Shown here piece after piece: positions 18,153 to 25,353 of a stretch of DNA of 64,000 nucleotides. The notes beneath the pieces are model-generated. The model was not told the DNA's origin. It made no database searches and saw only the letters and a program-made list of their open reading frames with translations. Location of the stretch: the NCBI RefSeq assembly GCF_024919275.1, contig NZ_JANWGH010000001.1, forward strand, positions 558,001 to 622,000, in the 5' to 3' direction. Source of the stretch: Algoriphagus limi. Its GTDB lineage: Bacteria > Bacteroidota > Bacteroidia > Cytophagales > Cyclobacteriaceae. Position 1 is the stretch's first letter. Each line of letters begins with the position of its first letter. A program made the translations under genes and the position numbers.

Positions 18153-19178
18153 ATGAAAAGAATAATGCTAATCGCAGTAACTGGGTTACTTTTTTCAACC
18201 CACCTGCAAGCCCAGGTTTCATTTTATGGAATTGGGGAAAAAGGGTATTACAACAAAACGATTAAGGGTGCTGAGGGCTTTGTTTTGCCTCAGATGAGCC
18301 TAAATTTTGAAACTTTTGTAGAGACAGGTGTTGTCGTTCAAGAAAGTGGCTTAAGTAGAGCAACAAATAATTTTTCTGCAATGAGCAAAGGCGGCAGCTA
18401 CGTCGGTCAGACCGGTTCTGCAAAGGCCACAACGATTCTTGATGCAGGATTGGAATTGGCGGATTTTCAGGAACTGGCCAATGACTTTCAAAAAATCATG
18501 GAAGAAGAGATTGCAAATGCAGGTTTTAAAGTAGTATCTCTTCCAGATGCACGAGCTATGGAATCTTTTGGAAAGATTGCTGAGCGTTATGATGCGAAAG
18601 CTGAACGCAAAGAAGGAAAAACTAAAGAAGAGGATATAGGAGTAGGTACGATTCAGGTTTTTCCTGATGGAAGCATTTTCATATTTAATGATAAATCCGT
18701 GGCACGGGGTGGAGGCGTAGCATTCGTGGGTATGATGAAGAAATTCTACGGTGAGACAGATGCTGTGATATTACTTCAAAACATTGACATTGATTTTTCA
18801 ACAGTTGAATTAAAGGTAGGTCTCGAGGCAGGGGTGAAAAGAAAAGTGACTTCAGCGGATGTTCAAGTCTTCCCAAAAATGAGGATTTCAAAAGCAACTT
18901 TTGATTTCATTGGAAAAATTGGCTCTCCAAATAATGTCTCAGCTAACTTAGAGGGTGATTTTGTTTCCGAAAAACCATACAAGGCCCGTATTTATCAGGA
19001 CAAAACAAAAAGCGATAGTTTCATTAAAAAGTTTTTTGCTGTTAATCCCCCAAATATTGATTTCGATCCTTTTATAGTTGAAATGACAAAAGAAGATTAC
19101 ATAGCAGCAGCAAGGGATTTATTCCGTGATTATGCGAAAGAGTTTGCCAAGGTTTTGGTAGTTGGGGTAAACAAGTAA
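18153..19178 (+). CDS. Secreted protein of unknown function
   Basis: 341 residues with a signal peptide (MKRIMLIAVTGLLFSTHLQA then Q). After it come an alternating hydrophobic/polar region, a Glu/Lys-rich stretch near 140-150 (AERKEGKTKEEDIG), a conserved-looking GTIQVFPDGSIFIFNDKSVARGGG segment near residue 170 and an acidic C-terminal half. Alternating beta-strand patterns suggest a periplasmic or surface beta-rich protein. I do not recognise a family. It is monocistronic: an upstream palindrome and a downstream terminator bracket it. Confidence 0.75.
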   Translation: MKRIMLIAVTGLLFSTHLQAQVSFYGIGEKGYYNKTIKGAEGFVLPQMSLNFETFVETGVVVQESGLSRATNNFSAMSKGGSYVGQTGSAKATTILDAGLELADFQELANDFQKIMEEEIANAGFKVVSLPDARAMESFGKIAERYDAKAERKEGKTKEEDIGVGTIQVFPDGSIFIFNDKSVARGGGVAFVGMMKKFYGETDAVILLQNIDIDFSTVELKVGLEAGVKRKVTSADVQVFPKMRISKATFDFIGKIGSPNNVSANLEGDFVSEKPYKARIYQDKTKSDSFIKKFFAVNPPNIDFDPFIVEMTKEDYIAAARDLFRDYAKEFAKVLVVGVNK

Positions 19179-19195
19179 AAATGATTGAATCAGGA

Positions 19196-19225
19196 AGCCG
19201 GAGATAATTTTTCTCCGGTTTTTTT
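19196..19225 (+). terminator. Terminator after the 18153 gene
   Basis: Stem CCGGAGA / TCTCCGG (19198-19204 with 19212-19218) with a short AT-rich loop and seven T residues after it. Confidence 0.8.
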
Positions 19226-19358
19226 GTTTCCTGATTTTTGTCAGAAACATCAAAAAATAGATGAAAATCGAGTCCATATTTTTTTAAAATCCGTTTTTTA
19301 AAAGAGGAGTGATATCTCTCATTTAGTTTGATTTTCAACTATTTAAAAACAAGAAATC

Positions 19359-20111
19359 ATGAAAACTTTAGAAAATAAAGTCGCTATTATTACAGGTGCA
19401 GCATCAGGGATTGGAAAAGCAGCCGCATTTTTATTTGCCAAAGAAGGAGCTAAAGTGGTGGTTTCGGATATCGATGAAAAGCAAGGCAAGGAAGTGGTAG
19501 AAGATATTAAAAAGGATGGAGGAGATGCCTATTTTTTCAAGGCGGATACGTCCAAACCTGAGGAAAATGAAGCGCTGGTAGCTGCTACGGTAAAAAAATA
19601 TGGAAAGCTCGATATTGCAGTTAATAATGCCGGTATTGGTGGACCTTTAGCTGAAACGGAGGATTATCCCTTGGATGGATGGCAAAAGGTAATTTCGGTG
19701 AACCTATCTGGTGTCTTTTACGGAATGCATTACCAACTAGCAGCCATGGAAAAAAATGGAGGAGGAGTAATCGTGAATATTGCTTCTATTTTGGGTATGG
19801 TTGGTACTCGAATGTCTCCCGCTTATGTATCAGCAAAACATGGTGTTGTTGGTCTGACAAAAGCCACAGCCTTGGAATACGCAGCAAAAAATATACGAGT
19901 GAATTCCATTGGTCCGGGTTATATTTTGACTCCATTACTTACCAATAATCTAGATGCAGAAACTTTAAAATCAGTGGAAGCATTGCATCCAATTGGAAGG
20001 CTGGGAGAAGCTGAAGAAGTTGCAGAATTGATTTTGTGGTTGAGTTCGCCTAAGTCTTCCTTTGTGACTGGTTCTTATTATCCAATTGATGGTGGTTATT
20101 TGGCTCAGTAA
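19359..20111 (+). CDS. SDR-family NAD(P)-dependent oxidoreductase
   Basis: 250 residues, the classical short-chain dehydrogenase length. The nucleotide-binding motif TGAASGIGKA is at residues 11-20, the NNAG motif near 87, the catalytic Ser in NIASILG near 141 and the YxxxK pair in YVSAKHG near 155. A D36-type acidic residue after the second strand (VVSDIDEK) favours NAD over NADP. The C-terminal SFVTGSYYPIDGGY is typical of the glucose-1-dehydrogenase/3-oxoacyl-reductase-like group. The substrate cannot be assigned. A terminator shared with the convergent csp gene follows. Confidence 0.88.
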   Translation: MKTLENKVAIITGAASGIGKAAAFLFAKEGAKVVVSDIDEKQGKEVVEDIKKDGGDAYFFKADTSKPEENEALVAATVKKYGKLDIAVNNAGIGGPLAETEDYPLDGWQKVISVNLSGVFYGMHYQLAAMEKNGGGVIVNIASILGMVGTRMSPAYVSAKHGVVGLTKATALEYAAKNIRVNSIGPGYILTPLLTNNLDAETLKSVEALHPIGRLGEAEEVAELILWLSSPKSSFVTGSYYPIDGGYLAQ

Positions 20112-20142
20112 AGAGACTTGAGTTTTATGAGGTTCGGAAAAC

Positions 20143-20175
20143 AAAAAAGGTGGAATTGTAAAATTCCACCTTTTA
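20143..20175. terminator. Bidirectional terminator between SDR and csp genes
   Basis: AAAAAGGTGGAATT pairs with AATTCCACCTTTT (about 20144-20174) around a tight loop. A tracts on the left and T tracts on the right allow use by both convergent transcripts. Confidence 0.8.
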
Positions 20176-20196
20176 ATTTTTAAAGCTAGGTAGCTT

Positions 20197-20391
20197 TTAT
20201 CCTACAACCTTCACATTCACTGCGTTGATTCCTTTTTTTCCTTGTACGGTATCATAAGTGACTTTGTCATTTTCTCTGATTTCATGTACAAGACCGCTGA
20301 TATGGACAAAAACGTCCTCGCTATTATCCGCTGGAGTGATGAATCCAAAGCCTTTAGATTCATTAAAGAATTTTACTGTTCCTTCGTTCAT
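20197..20391 (-). CDS. Cold-shock domain protein (distal copy)
   Basis: 64 residues forming one cold-shock domain. RNP1 is KGFGFITP and RNP2 is DVFVHISGL. These proteins bind single-stranded RNA and act as RNA chaperones. It is near-identical to the copy immediately upstream (20433-20627), differing mainly at acidic surface positions, so it is a recent tandem duplication. It is the last gene of a leftward operon with a desaturase and an RNA helicase. Confidence 0.95.
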   Translation of the reverse strand: MNEGTVKFFNESKGFGFITPADNSEDVFVHISGLVHEIRENDKVTYDTVQGKKGINAVNVKVVG

Positions 20392-20432
20392 GATTTTTTG
20401 ATTTAAATACTTTTTAAAGATGGTTGATCGTA

Positions 20433-20627
20433 TTAGCCAATGACTTTTACGTTTACCGCATTGATTCCTTTTTTACCTTGAACTAGATCAAAAGTAACTC
20501 GGTCATTTTGACGGATTTCGTCAACGAGTCCGCTGAAATGCACGAATACATCTTCGCTCTTGTCAGATGGGGTAATGAAACCAAAACCTTTGGTGTCATT
20601 AAAGAATTTTACTGTTCCTTCATTCAT
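20433..20627 (-). CDS. Cold-shock domain protein (proximal copy)
   Basis: 64 residues from ATG 20627. An upstream in-frame ATG at 20651 adds eight residues not found in the sister copy and overlaps the previous gene. RNP1 KGFGFITP and RNP2 DVFVHFSGL are present. It lies 4 nt downstream of the small basic protein gene and 41 nt upstream of the second copy, so all are probably on one mRNA. Confidence 0.95.
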   Translation of the reverse strand: MNEGTVKFFNDTKGFGFITPSDKSEDVFVHFSGLVDEIRQNDRVTFDLVQGKKGINAVNVKVIG

Positions 20628-20631
20628 AATT

Positions 20632-20877
20632 TTACTTGTTTTGTGCAGCACCTTTGCTGTATGATTTGTTTTGATTTAATTGTTTTTTTGGTGTGGGTGG
20701 CTCAGGAGGAGAGTCGGAAAAGTTTCCGAATTCGTCTACATAAACCATCATATTTTCAAGACTTCCATCTTTAGGTTGGGCTTTTCTTTCAAGCTTTTTC
20801 TCGAATTTTTCCTTTTTCTTTCTCTGCTTGAGCTGGGCTTTTTGTTTTTTGATAAATGAGTTTTGGTTTTTTGACAT
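20632..20877 (-). CDS. Conserved basic small protein of csp operons
   Basis: 81 residues. The N-terminal half is extremely Lys/Arg-rich (KKQKAQLKQRKKKEKFEKK), probably a helix. The C-terminal half has a short conserved segment LENMMVYVDEFGNFSDSPPEPP. Similar proteins are found next to csp genes in other Bacteroidota (from general knowledge of the group). A positively charged helix beside cold-shock proteins and a DEAD-box helicase suggests an RNA-binding role, which is inference. It sits 10 nt after rhlE and 4 nt before the first csp. Confidence 0.8.
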   Translation of the reverse strand: MSKNQNSFIKKQKAQLKQRKKKEKFEKKLERKAQPKDGSLENMMVYVDEFGNFSDSPPEPPTPKKQLNQNKSYSKGAAQNK

Positions 20878-20887
20878 AAAGAGATGT

Positions 20888-22084
20888 TCAATTTATAAAG
20901 GTGATTGCTCGGCCTGTTTTTCCAGCCCGCCCAGTTCGGCCGATTCGGTGGATATATGAATCCATCGTCATGGGCAGTTGATAGTTGATGACATGACTTA
21001 CATCTGCGACATCAATTCCCCTCGCGGCGACATCCGTCGCTACAAGTACCCGAATGGTTCCTAATTTGAAATCATTCAGCATTTTATTTCTGAAATTTTG
21101 AGATTTATTCCCATGAATCTGTCCGGAAGGAATCCCATTTTGATTGAGTTTTTTAGACAGTCGATCAGCAAGGCGTTTGGTCTCAGTGAAAAGGATAACC
21201 TTCTTCAGAGCTCCATCCTGAAACAAGTCCTGCAACATCAAAAACTTATCTTTTCCTTCAGGAACTCGAATGGTTTCCTGTTCTATATGCTCATTCGCAA
21301 CAGTACCGGAATCCACATGAATTTCTTGAGGATTATCCAATAATTCATCAATCAGTTTTTGCTGGGCTTTGTCTAAGGTTGCTGAAAAAAGAAGCGTTTG
21401 CTCCCTTGAACCGATTAGTGAAACCAAGCGCTTGACATCGTGGATAAATCCCATGTCTAGCATTCGGTCAAATTCATCCAAAACAAGTGTCTTAACCTGG
21501 TTTAAATGAAGTGCCTTTTGATTTGATAAGTCTAAAAGCCTTCCAGGTGTACCTATGATTACATGAGGCTTTTGTGCCAAATGCTTGAAATCAGAATTGA
21601 TATTTGTTCCTCCAATAAAGGTTGCGCATCGAAGATTCATTCCTAAGGTTAATCCCCGAAACTCATCTCCAATTTGTAAGGCCAATTCCCTTGTAGGTGC
21701 AACGATCAAAATGGAAGATGCTAAGGGTCTCTCCAAAAGCTGAGTGATAATCGGTATCAAAAATGCAGCTGTCTTTCCAGAGCCTGTTCTAGCAATGGCA
21801 AGCATATCTCTTCCATCTAACAACACAGGAATTGCCTGTTCTTGAATAGGGGTAAGATACTCATAGCCTTTCTTTTGAATATTTACTTGAAGCTTTGAAT
21901 GAAGTTCAAGGTCATCGAATCGTGTCTCAGTTTTTGAGTTTGAATTAATAGGAGTTGCTTTGGCCTTTTTGACCAAAAGACTGGGATCCAAAGAAGAGAC
22001 AGGTTTTCGTTTCGTTTGTTGTCTTTCTGAAGATGTATGGTTGTCCCGACGATTGGGACGAGTATTTTTTCTAAATGTGTTCAT
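20888..22084 (-). CDS. RhlE-type DEAD-box RNA helicase
   Basis: 398 residues. The first 45 form a basic low-complexity lead. The helicase core follows: Q motif GYEYLTPIQEQAIP, motif I ARTGSGKT, motif Ia PTRELALQ, motif II VLDEFD (Asp-Glu-Phe-Asp instead of DEAD), motif III SAT, and motif VI HRIGRTGRAG near the C-terminus. The enzyme unwinds short RNA duplexes with ATP. The long C-terminal tail seen in many RhlE proteins is absent. It starts 2 nt after the desaturase stop and leads into the small basic protein and two csp genes. Confidence 0.9.
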   Translation of the reverse strand: MNTFRKNTRPNRRDNHTSSERQQTKRKPVSSLDPSLLVKKAKATPINSNSKTETRFDDLELHSKLQVNIQKKGYEYLTPIQEQAIPVLLDGRDMLAIARTGSGKTAAFLIPIITQLLERPLASSILIVAPTRELALQIGDEFRGLTLGMNLRCATFIGGTNINSDFKHLAQKPHVIIGTPGRLLDLSNQKALHLNQVKTLVLDEFDRMLDMGFIHDVKRLVSLIGSREQTLLFSATLDKAQQKLIDELLDNPQEIHVDSGTVANEHIEQETIRVPEGKDKFLMLQDLFQDGALKKVILFTETKRLADRLSKKLNQNGIPSGQIHGNKSQNFRNKMLNDFKLGTIRVLVATDVAARGIDVADVSHVINYQLPMTMDSYIHRIGRTGRAGKTGRAITFIN

Positions 22085-22086
22085 AA

Positions 22087-23214
22087 TTAAAATGATTTGC
22101 TTTTCACAGGGACAGTTTCTAATGTTCCCAAGTGGTGAAGCATTTGAAAATGGGCTTTTAGGGCCTCCAAAAATGTTTTTTTAGAATAGTAAGGCAGTTG
22201 AAATTCAGCTGCAGTTTTTCTGACAATAGGAGCGATGTTTCGATAGTGGACATGACAGATATCCGGAAACAAATGATGCTCGATTTGATAATTTAAGCCT
22301 CCAATCATCCAAGAAAAGATTCGGCTTTTTGGGGAGTAATTACAAGTGGTGACCAATTGATGGACAAGCCGTTCTCCCTCGACAATTCCTTGTTCGTCCA
22401 TTTGCGGAAATACCACATCAGGCATAATATGAGCCGTCTGAAAGACTAAGGAGATACAAAGTCCAGTCACGAAATGTAGGGAAAGGAAGGCTAATAGAAT
22501 TTCCCAAATCCCAAAAGGAGAGAAAATTAACGGTAGTCCTAGGGTAAAGGTGAAATAGACTACTTTCCAAGCTAAAATCTTAAGAAAGGTATTTCTATAG
22601 CTATTTTTTCCTTTGATAAGCCCCATTTTATGGTAGCGATCCAGGCGGATAAAATCTTTGGTAGTCACCCAAGAAAGCGTGGATAATCCATAAAAGAACC
22701 AGGTATACCAATGCTGGTAGGGATGTAGTCGATTTTTCTTGGCATGAGGAGAAAACCTCAGAAATGCAGGTGGTACATTGATGTCATCATCTCCTTCGTG
22801 AATATTTGTGAAGCTATGATGAAGCACATTGTGCTGAACTCGCCACATAGTGGCATTGGCTCCTACCATGTTCAAAGTATATCCTAAAAGTTTGTTGATT
22901 TTAGGATTGGAAGAATAGGTTCCATGAATGGCATCATGCATGATTCCCATCCCGATTCCGGCCATTCCAAATCCACTAAGGATGAATGCAGCAAAAAGCT
23001 GCCAGGTATGGGTAAGCCAACCGGAACTGACTAGTAAAACTGGCACAAAATAGATAGACAGCATGAAAATGGTCTTGAGGACCATCTCTGCATTTCCGAA
23101 TTTACTTTGTTGGGTAGATTTGAAATAGGAATTGACGCGACTGCGTAGGGTAATTGAGAAATCAGAAAGAGCTGATTCCGAAAATCGAATGGCTTTAATA
23201 AGAAGGGTTGTTAA
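22087..23214 (-). CDS. Acyl-lipid/acyl-CoA fatty acid desaturase (start uncertain)
   Basis: The three histidine boxes are present: HDAIHGT, HNVLHHS and QIEHHLFP, along with paired membrane helices. The enzyme would introduce a double bond into membrane fatty acids using O2 and a di-iron centre. The first ATG is at 23085 (332 residues). However, the same frame stays open up to 23214 and encodes a segment (FSITLRSRVNSYFKSTQQSK) that resembles the conserved N-terminus of Bacteroidota desaturases. No ATG, GTG or TTG occurs in this stretch, and ATT codons such as 23199 are the only near-start codons. The end given here covers the whole open region. The gene leads into rhlE after 2 nt. Confidence 0.8.
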   Translation of the reverse strand, partial: LTTLLIKAIRFSESALSDFSITLRSRVNSYFKSTQQSKFGNAEMVLKTIFMLSIYFVPVLLVSSGWLTHTWQLFAAFILSGFGMAGIGMGIMHDAIHGTYSSNPKINKLLGYTLNMVGANATMWRVQHNVLHHSFTNIHEGDDDINVPPAFLRFSPHAKKNRLHPYQHWYTWFFYGLSTLSWVTTKDFIRLDRYHKMGLIKGKNSYRNTFLKILAWKVVYFTFTLGLPLIFSPFGIWEILLAFLSLHFVTGLCISLVFQTAHIMPDVVFPQMDEQGIVEGERLVHQLVTTCNYSPKSRIFSWMIGGLNYQIEHHLFPDICHVHYRNIAPIVRKTAAEFQLPYYSKKTFLEALKAHFQMLHHLGTLETVPVKSKSF

Positions 23215-23667
23215 TTAAAATAAGAATGGTACTCAAGATGTTGTTAAATCAAACTGCGGCATTCAATTCGTCGCTGGATCTAATCCAGAATTGGAATTAA
23301 AAAGTAGAAGAAAAGAATTGAAACCGTGGGAAATAACTCTTGATTTGCTACTTGTGGCAGGGAAATTACCGATGCTATAAGATAGAAAGATGTGCCTTAC
23401 TTTTAAGATTTTGCATTTCTATCGTTACAAAGGTACGGAAACATTCGGGCTTTATACTATCCGTGTCTTTTTATTTTCAAAAGTTTAGGTCATTTGGTTT
23501 GATAATGAATGAAGGAATCTCAGTCATCTTGTTTAAAATGGTGATTTTGAGCTAAAAATGATTCTGAAAAGTTCTCTAAAATATTTTTCAGAAATTGAAA
23601 CTTTTATCCTCGATTTCCATTTTTGAATCAAATTGGTGTATTCTTTGCCGGTTTGAAAAAAATTCTT
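23215..23667. other. Intergenic region with possible long leftward leader
   Basis: No ORF of note. On the minus strand a TACCTTTG element at 23435-23428 could start the desaturase mRNA about 200 nt upstream of its coding region, but it has no TTTG partner at the expected distance. A long leader would resemble that of cold-shock mRNAs (inference). Confidence 0.35.
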
Positions 23668-23699
23668 TTTGATATATGAAAAATATTCAAATACCTTTG
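23668..23699 (+). promoter_or_regulatory. Consensus promoter of the RND efflux operon
   Basis: TTTG at 23668-23671, a 20-nt spacer and TACCTTTG at 23692-23699 match the Bacteroidota sigma consensus exactly. Transcription should begin near 23705, essentially at the ATG of the next ORF. Confidence 0.6.
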
Positions 23700-23704
23700 T
23701 AACG

Positions 23705-24124
23705 ATGTGTAAAAAATCCTACAGGGTTATTGGACTGATGACAGTGATCTCCTCACTGCTTCTGACTTTTTTCGTCCCAGGACTGTCTTCTGGGTTGCAG
23801 CTCTCCAACTATATCCAGCAGGATCAAGAAAAAGTAGCTTCTTTTGATGCTTCTGATGAGTCTACCATCGTTTTCAACAGCTCTGATGAGCTAAAATCTC
23901 AAGCAAATCTTCTCTTTTCTGTAGAACCAGAGGGCTTAGAGCAGGTCGAGGAAAGTTTCCTTGATTTGGATTCAGAACTCAAGCTAGCAATTTCAGCTAT
24001 TTGGTTTTGCCTTTTGGCAATAAGCCTTGGAAAAGATCAGACGCGTTTTCTACGTTTCTACAAAAACTTCTTCAAACCGATTCCAAATCGGTTACACATC
24101 TACCACTGCGTTTATCGTATTTAG
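23705..24124 (+). CDS. Unknown small membrane protein upstream of RND efflux genes
   Basis: 139 residues from ATG 23705. A signal-anchor-like start (YRVIGLMTVISSLLLTFFVPGL, quoted as an extent of residues 5-27) is followed by an acidic soluble loop and a second hydrophobic stretch (LAISAIWFCLLAISLG) near residue 105, then a basic tail. The upstream promoter would place the transcript start at or within a few bases of this ATG, so translation would be leaderless or would use the internal ATG at 23738. I do not recognise the family. Its position before the efflux adaptor suggests an accessory or leader role, which is speculative. Confidence 0.5.
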   Translation: MCKKSYRVIGLMTVISSLLLTFFVPGLSSGLQLSNYIQQDQEKVASFDASDESTIVFNSSDELKSQANLLFSVEPEGLEQVEESFLDLDSELKLAISAIWFCLLAISLGKDQTRFLRFYKNFFKPIPNRLHIYHCVYRI

Positions 24125-24237
24125 GATTTTTTGATTGGGCTTTAAAAGGCCATGGTATGGGTTCCCGAGCAAGTATGCCTATCGACGCTCAGGTTCCGAT
24201 TTAATTTCTTTTTACCTACAATTCAAAATTCATAAAT

Positions 24238-25326
24238 ATGAAAACTAACAGGAATATTCTGTTCCTAGCAGTGGGCTGTGCGATGTTTTTGGCATCCTGC
24301 GGTTCATCACATAATACACATGAAGAAACTGCCACATTCAAAGTTTCTCAACCTATTAAACAAGACACAGTCTTGATCAAAGAATATGTGAGTCAAATCC
24401 GGGCCATTCAACACATTGAATTGCGGGCCTTGGAGAAAGGGTACCTTCAGAAAATCTTTGTGGATGAGGGGCAACATGTCAAAAAAGGACAACTTCTCTT
24501 TCAAATTCAGCCAACGATCTATCAGGCTGAATTTCAAAAGGCAAAATCTGAGGTGGAATTTGCGCGGGTGGAATATGAAAACACTAAAGCGCTAGCGGAC
24601 AAAAATATCGTTTCCCAAAACGAGGTTGCTTTAGCCAAAGCACAATTGGAGAAAGCGAAAGCGGAAATGGCTTTAGCCGAAACTCATTTAAGCTTCACTG
24701 AGCTTCGGGCTCCTTTCGATGGAATTGTTGGAAAATTCGAGGAAGTGCGTTTGGGAAGTTTATTGGATGAGGGGGAATTGTTAACTACGCTTTCTGATAA
24801 CAGTAAAATGTGGGTATACTTCAACGTTCCAGAAGCGGAATACTTGGATTATGCCATGACCGAAAAGGATACAGCGGAAATGGTTCAATTGCGATTAGCT
24901 AATAATCGGGTTTTCCCTGAATCGGGTATAATCGAAACCATAGAATCCGACTTTAACAATGCGACTGGTAACATTGCTTTTCGTGCTACCTTTTCCAATC
25001 CTAATGGTTTGTTGCGACATGGTCAAACGGGAAATATCTTATGGCCAAAGCCATTGGATGAGGTGACCATGATTCCACAGAAAGCCACTTTTGAGGTATT
25101 AGACAAGAAGTTTGTCTATCTAGTGGATGATGAAGGCAATGTAAAGTCACAAGAGATCAAAATTGAGGGAGAACTCAACCACGTATATCTGGTAAGTGCT
25201 GGGCTGACGCCGCAGGACAAGTTTCTTTTGGAAGGCCTGAGAAAGGTGCAAAATGGCGGAAAAATTCACTTTGAATTGATTAAGCCGAAGGAAGTATTTG
25301 AGGGATTGCATCTGCATGCCGAATAA
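24238..25326 (+). CDS. RND efflux periplasmic adaptor lipoprotein (AcrA/MexA type)
   Basis: 362 residues with a lipoprotein signal ending LFLAVGCAMFLASC. It then has the membrane-fusion-protein layout: a beta-barrel/lipoyl start (IELRALEKGYLQKIFVDEGQHVKKGQLLF), an alpha-helical hairpin of about 60 residues rich in Ala/Lys/Glu, the second lipoyl half (LRAPFDGIVGKFEEV) and a C-terminal barrel. It bridges the inner-membrane pump to the outer-membrane channel. The pump and channel genes follow at once. Confidence 0.92.
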   Translation: MKTNRNILFLAVGCAMFLASCGSSHNTHEETATFKVSQPIKQDTVLIKEYVSQIRAIQHIELRALEKGYLQKIFVDEGQHVKKGQLLFQIQPTIYQAEFQKAKSEVEFARVEYENTKALADKNIVSQNEVALAKAQLEKAKAEMALAETHLSFTELRAPFDGIVGKFEEVRLGSLLDEGELLTTLSDNSKMWVYFNVPEAEYLDYAMTEKDTAEMVQLRLANNRVFPESGIIETIESDFNNATGNIAFRATFSNPNGLLRHGQTGNILWPKPLDEVTMIPQKATFEVLDKKFVYLVDDEGNVKSQEIKIEGELNHVYLVSAGLTPQDKFLLEGLRKVQNGGKIHFELIKPKEVFEGLHLHAE

Positions 25327-25353
25327 GTCCATTCACCTTAAAATCCGAAAGAA

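Noticed and set aside
18062..18265. Small plus-strand ORF ahead of the 18153 gene
   Set aside because: Overlaps the signal-peptide gene in another frame and lacks a start signal.
24001..24204. Alternative frame suggesting a frameshift in the 23705 ORF
   Set aside because: The overlapping frame has no clear family match, so there is no reason to propose a frameshift.
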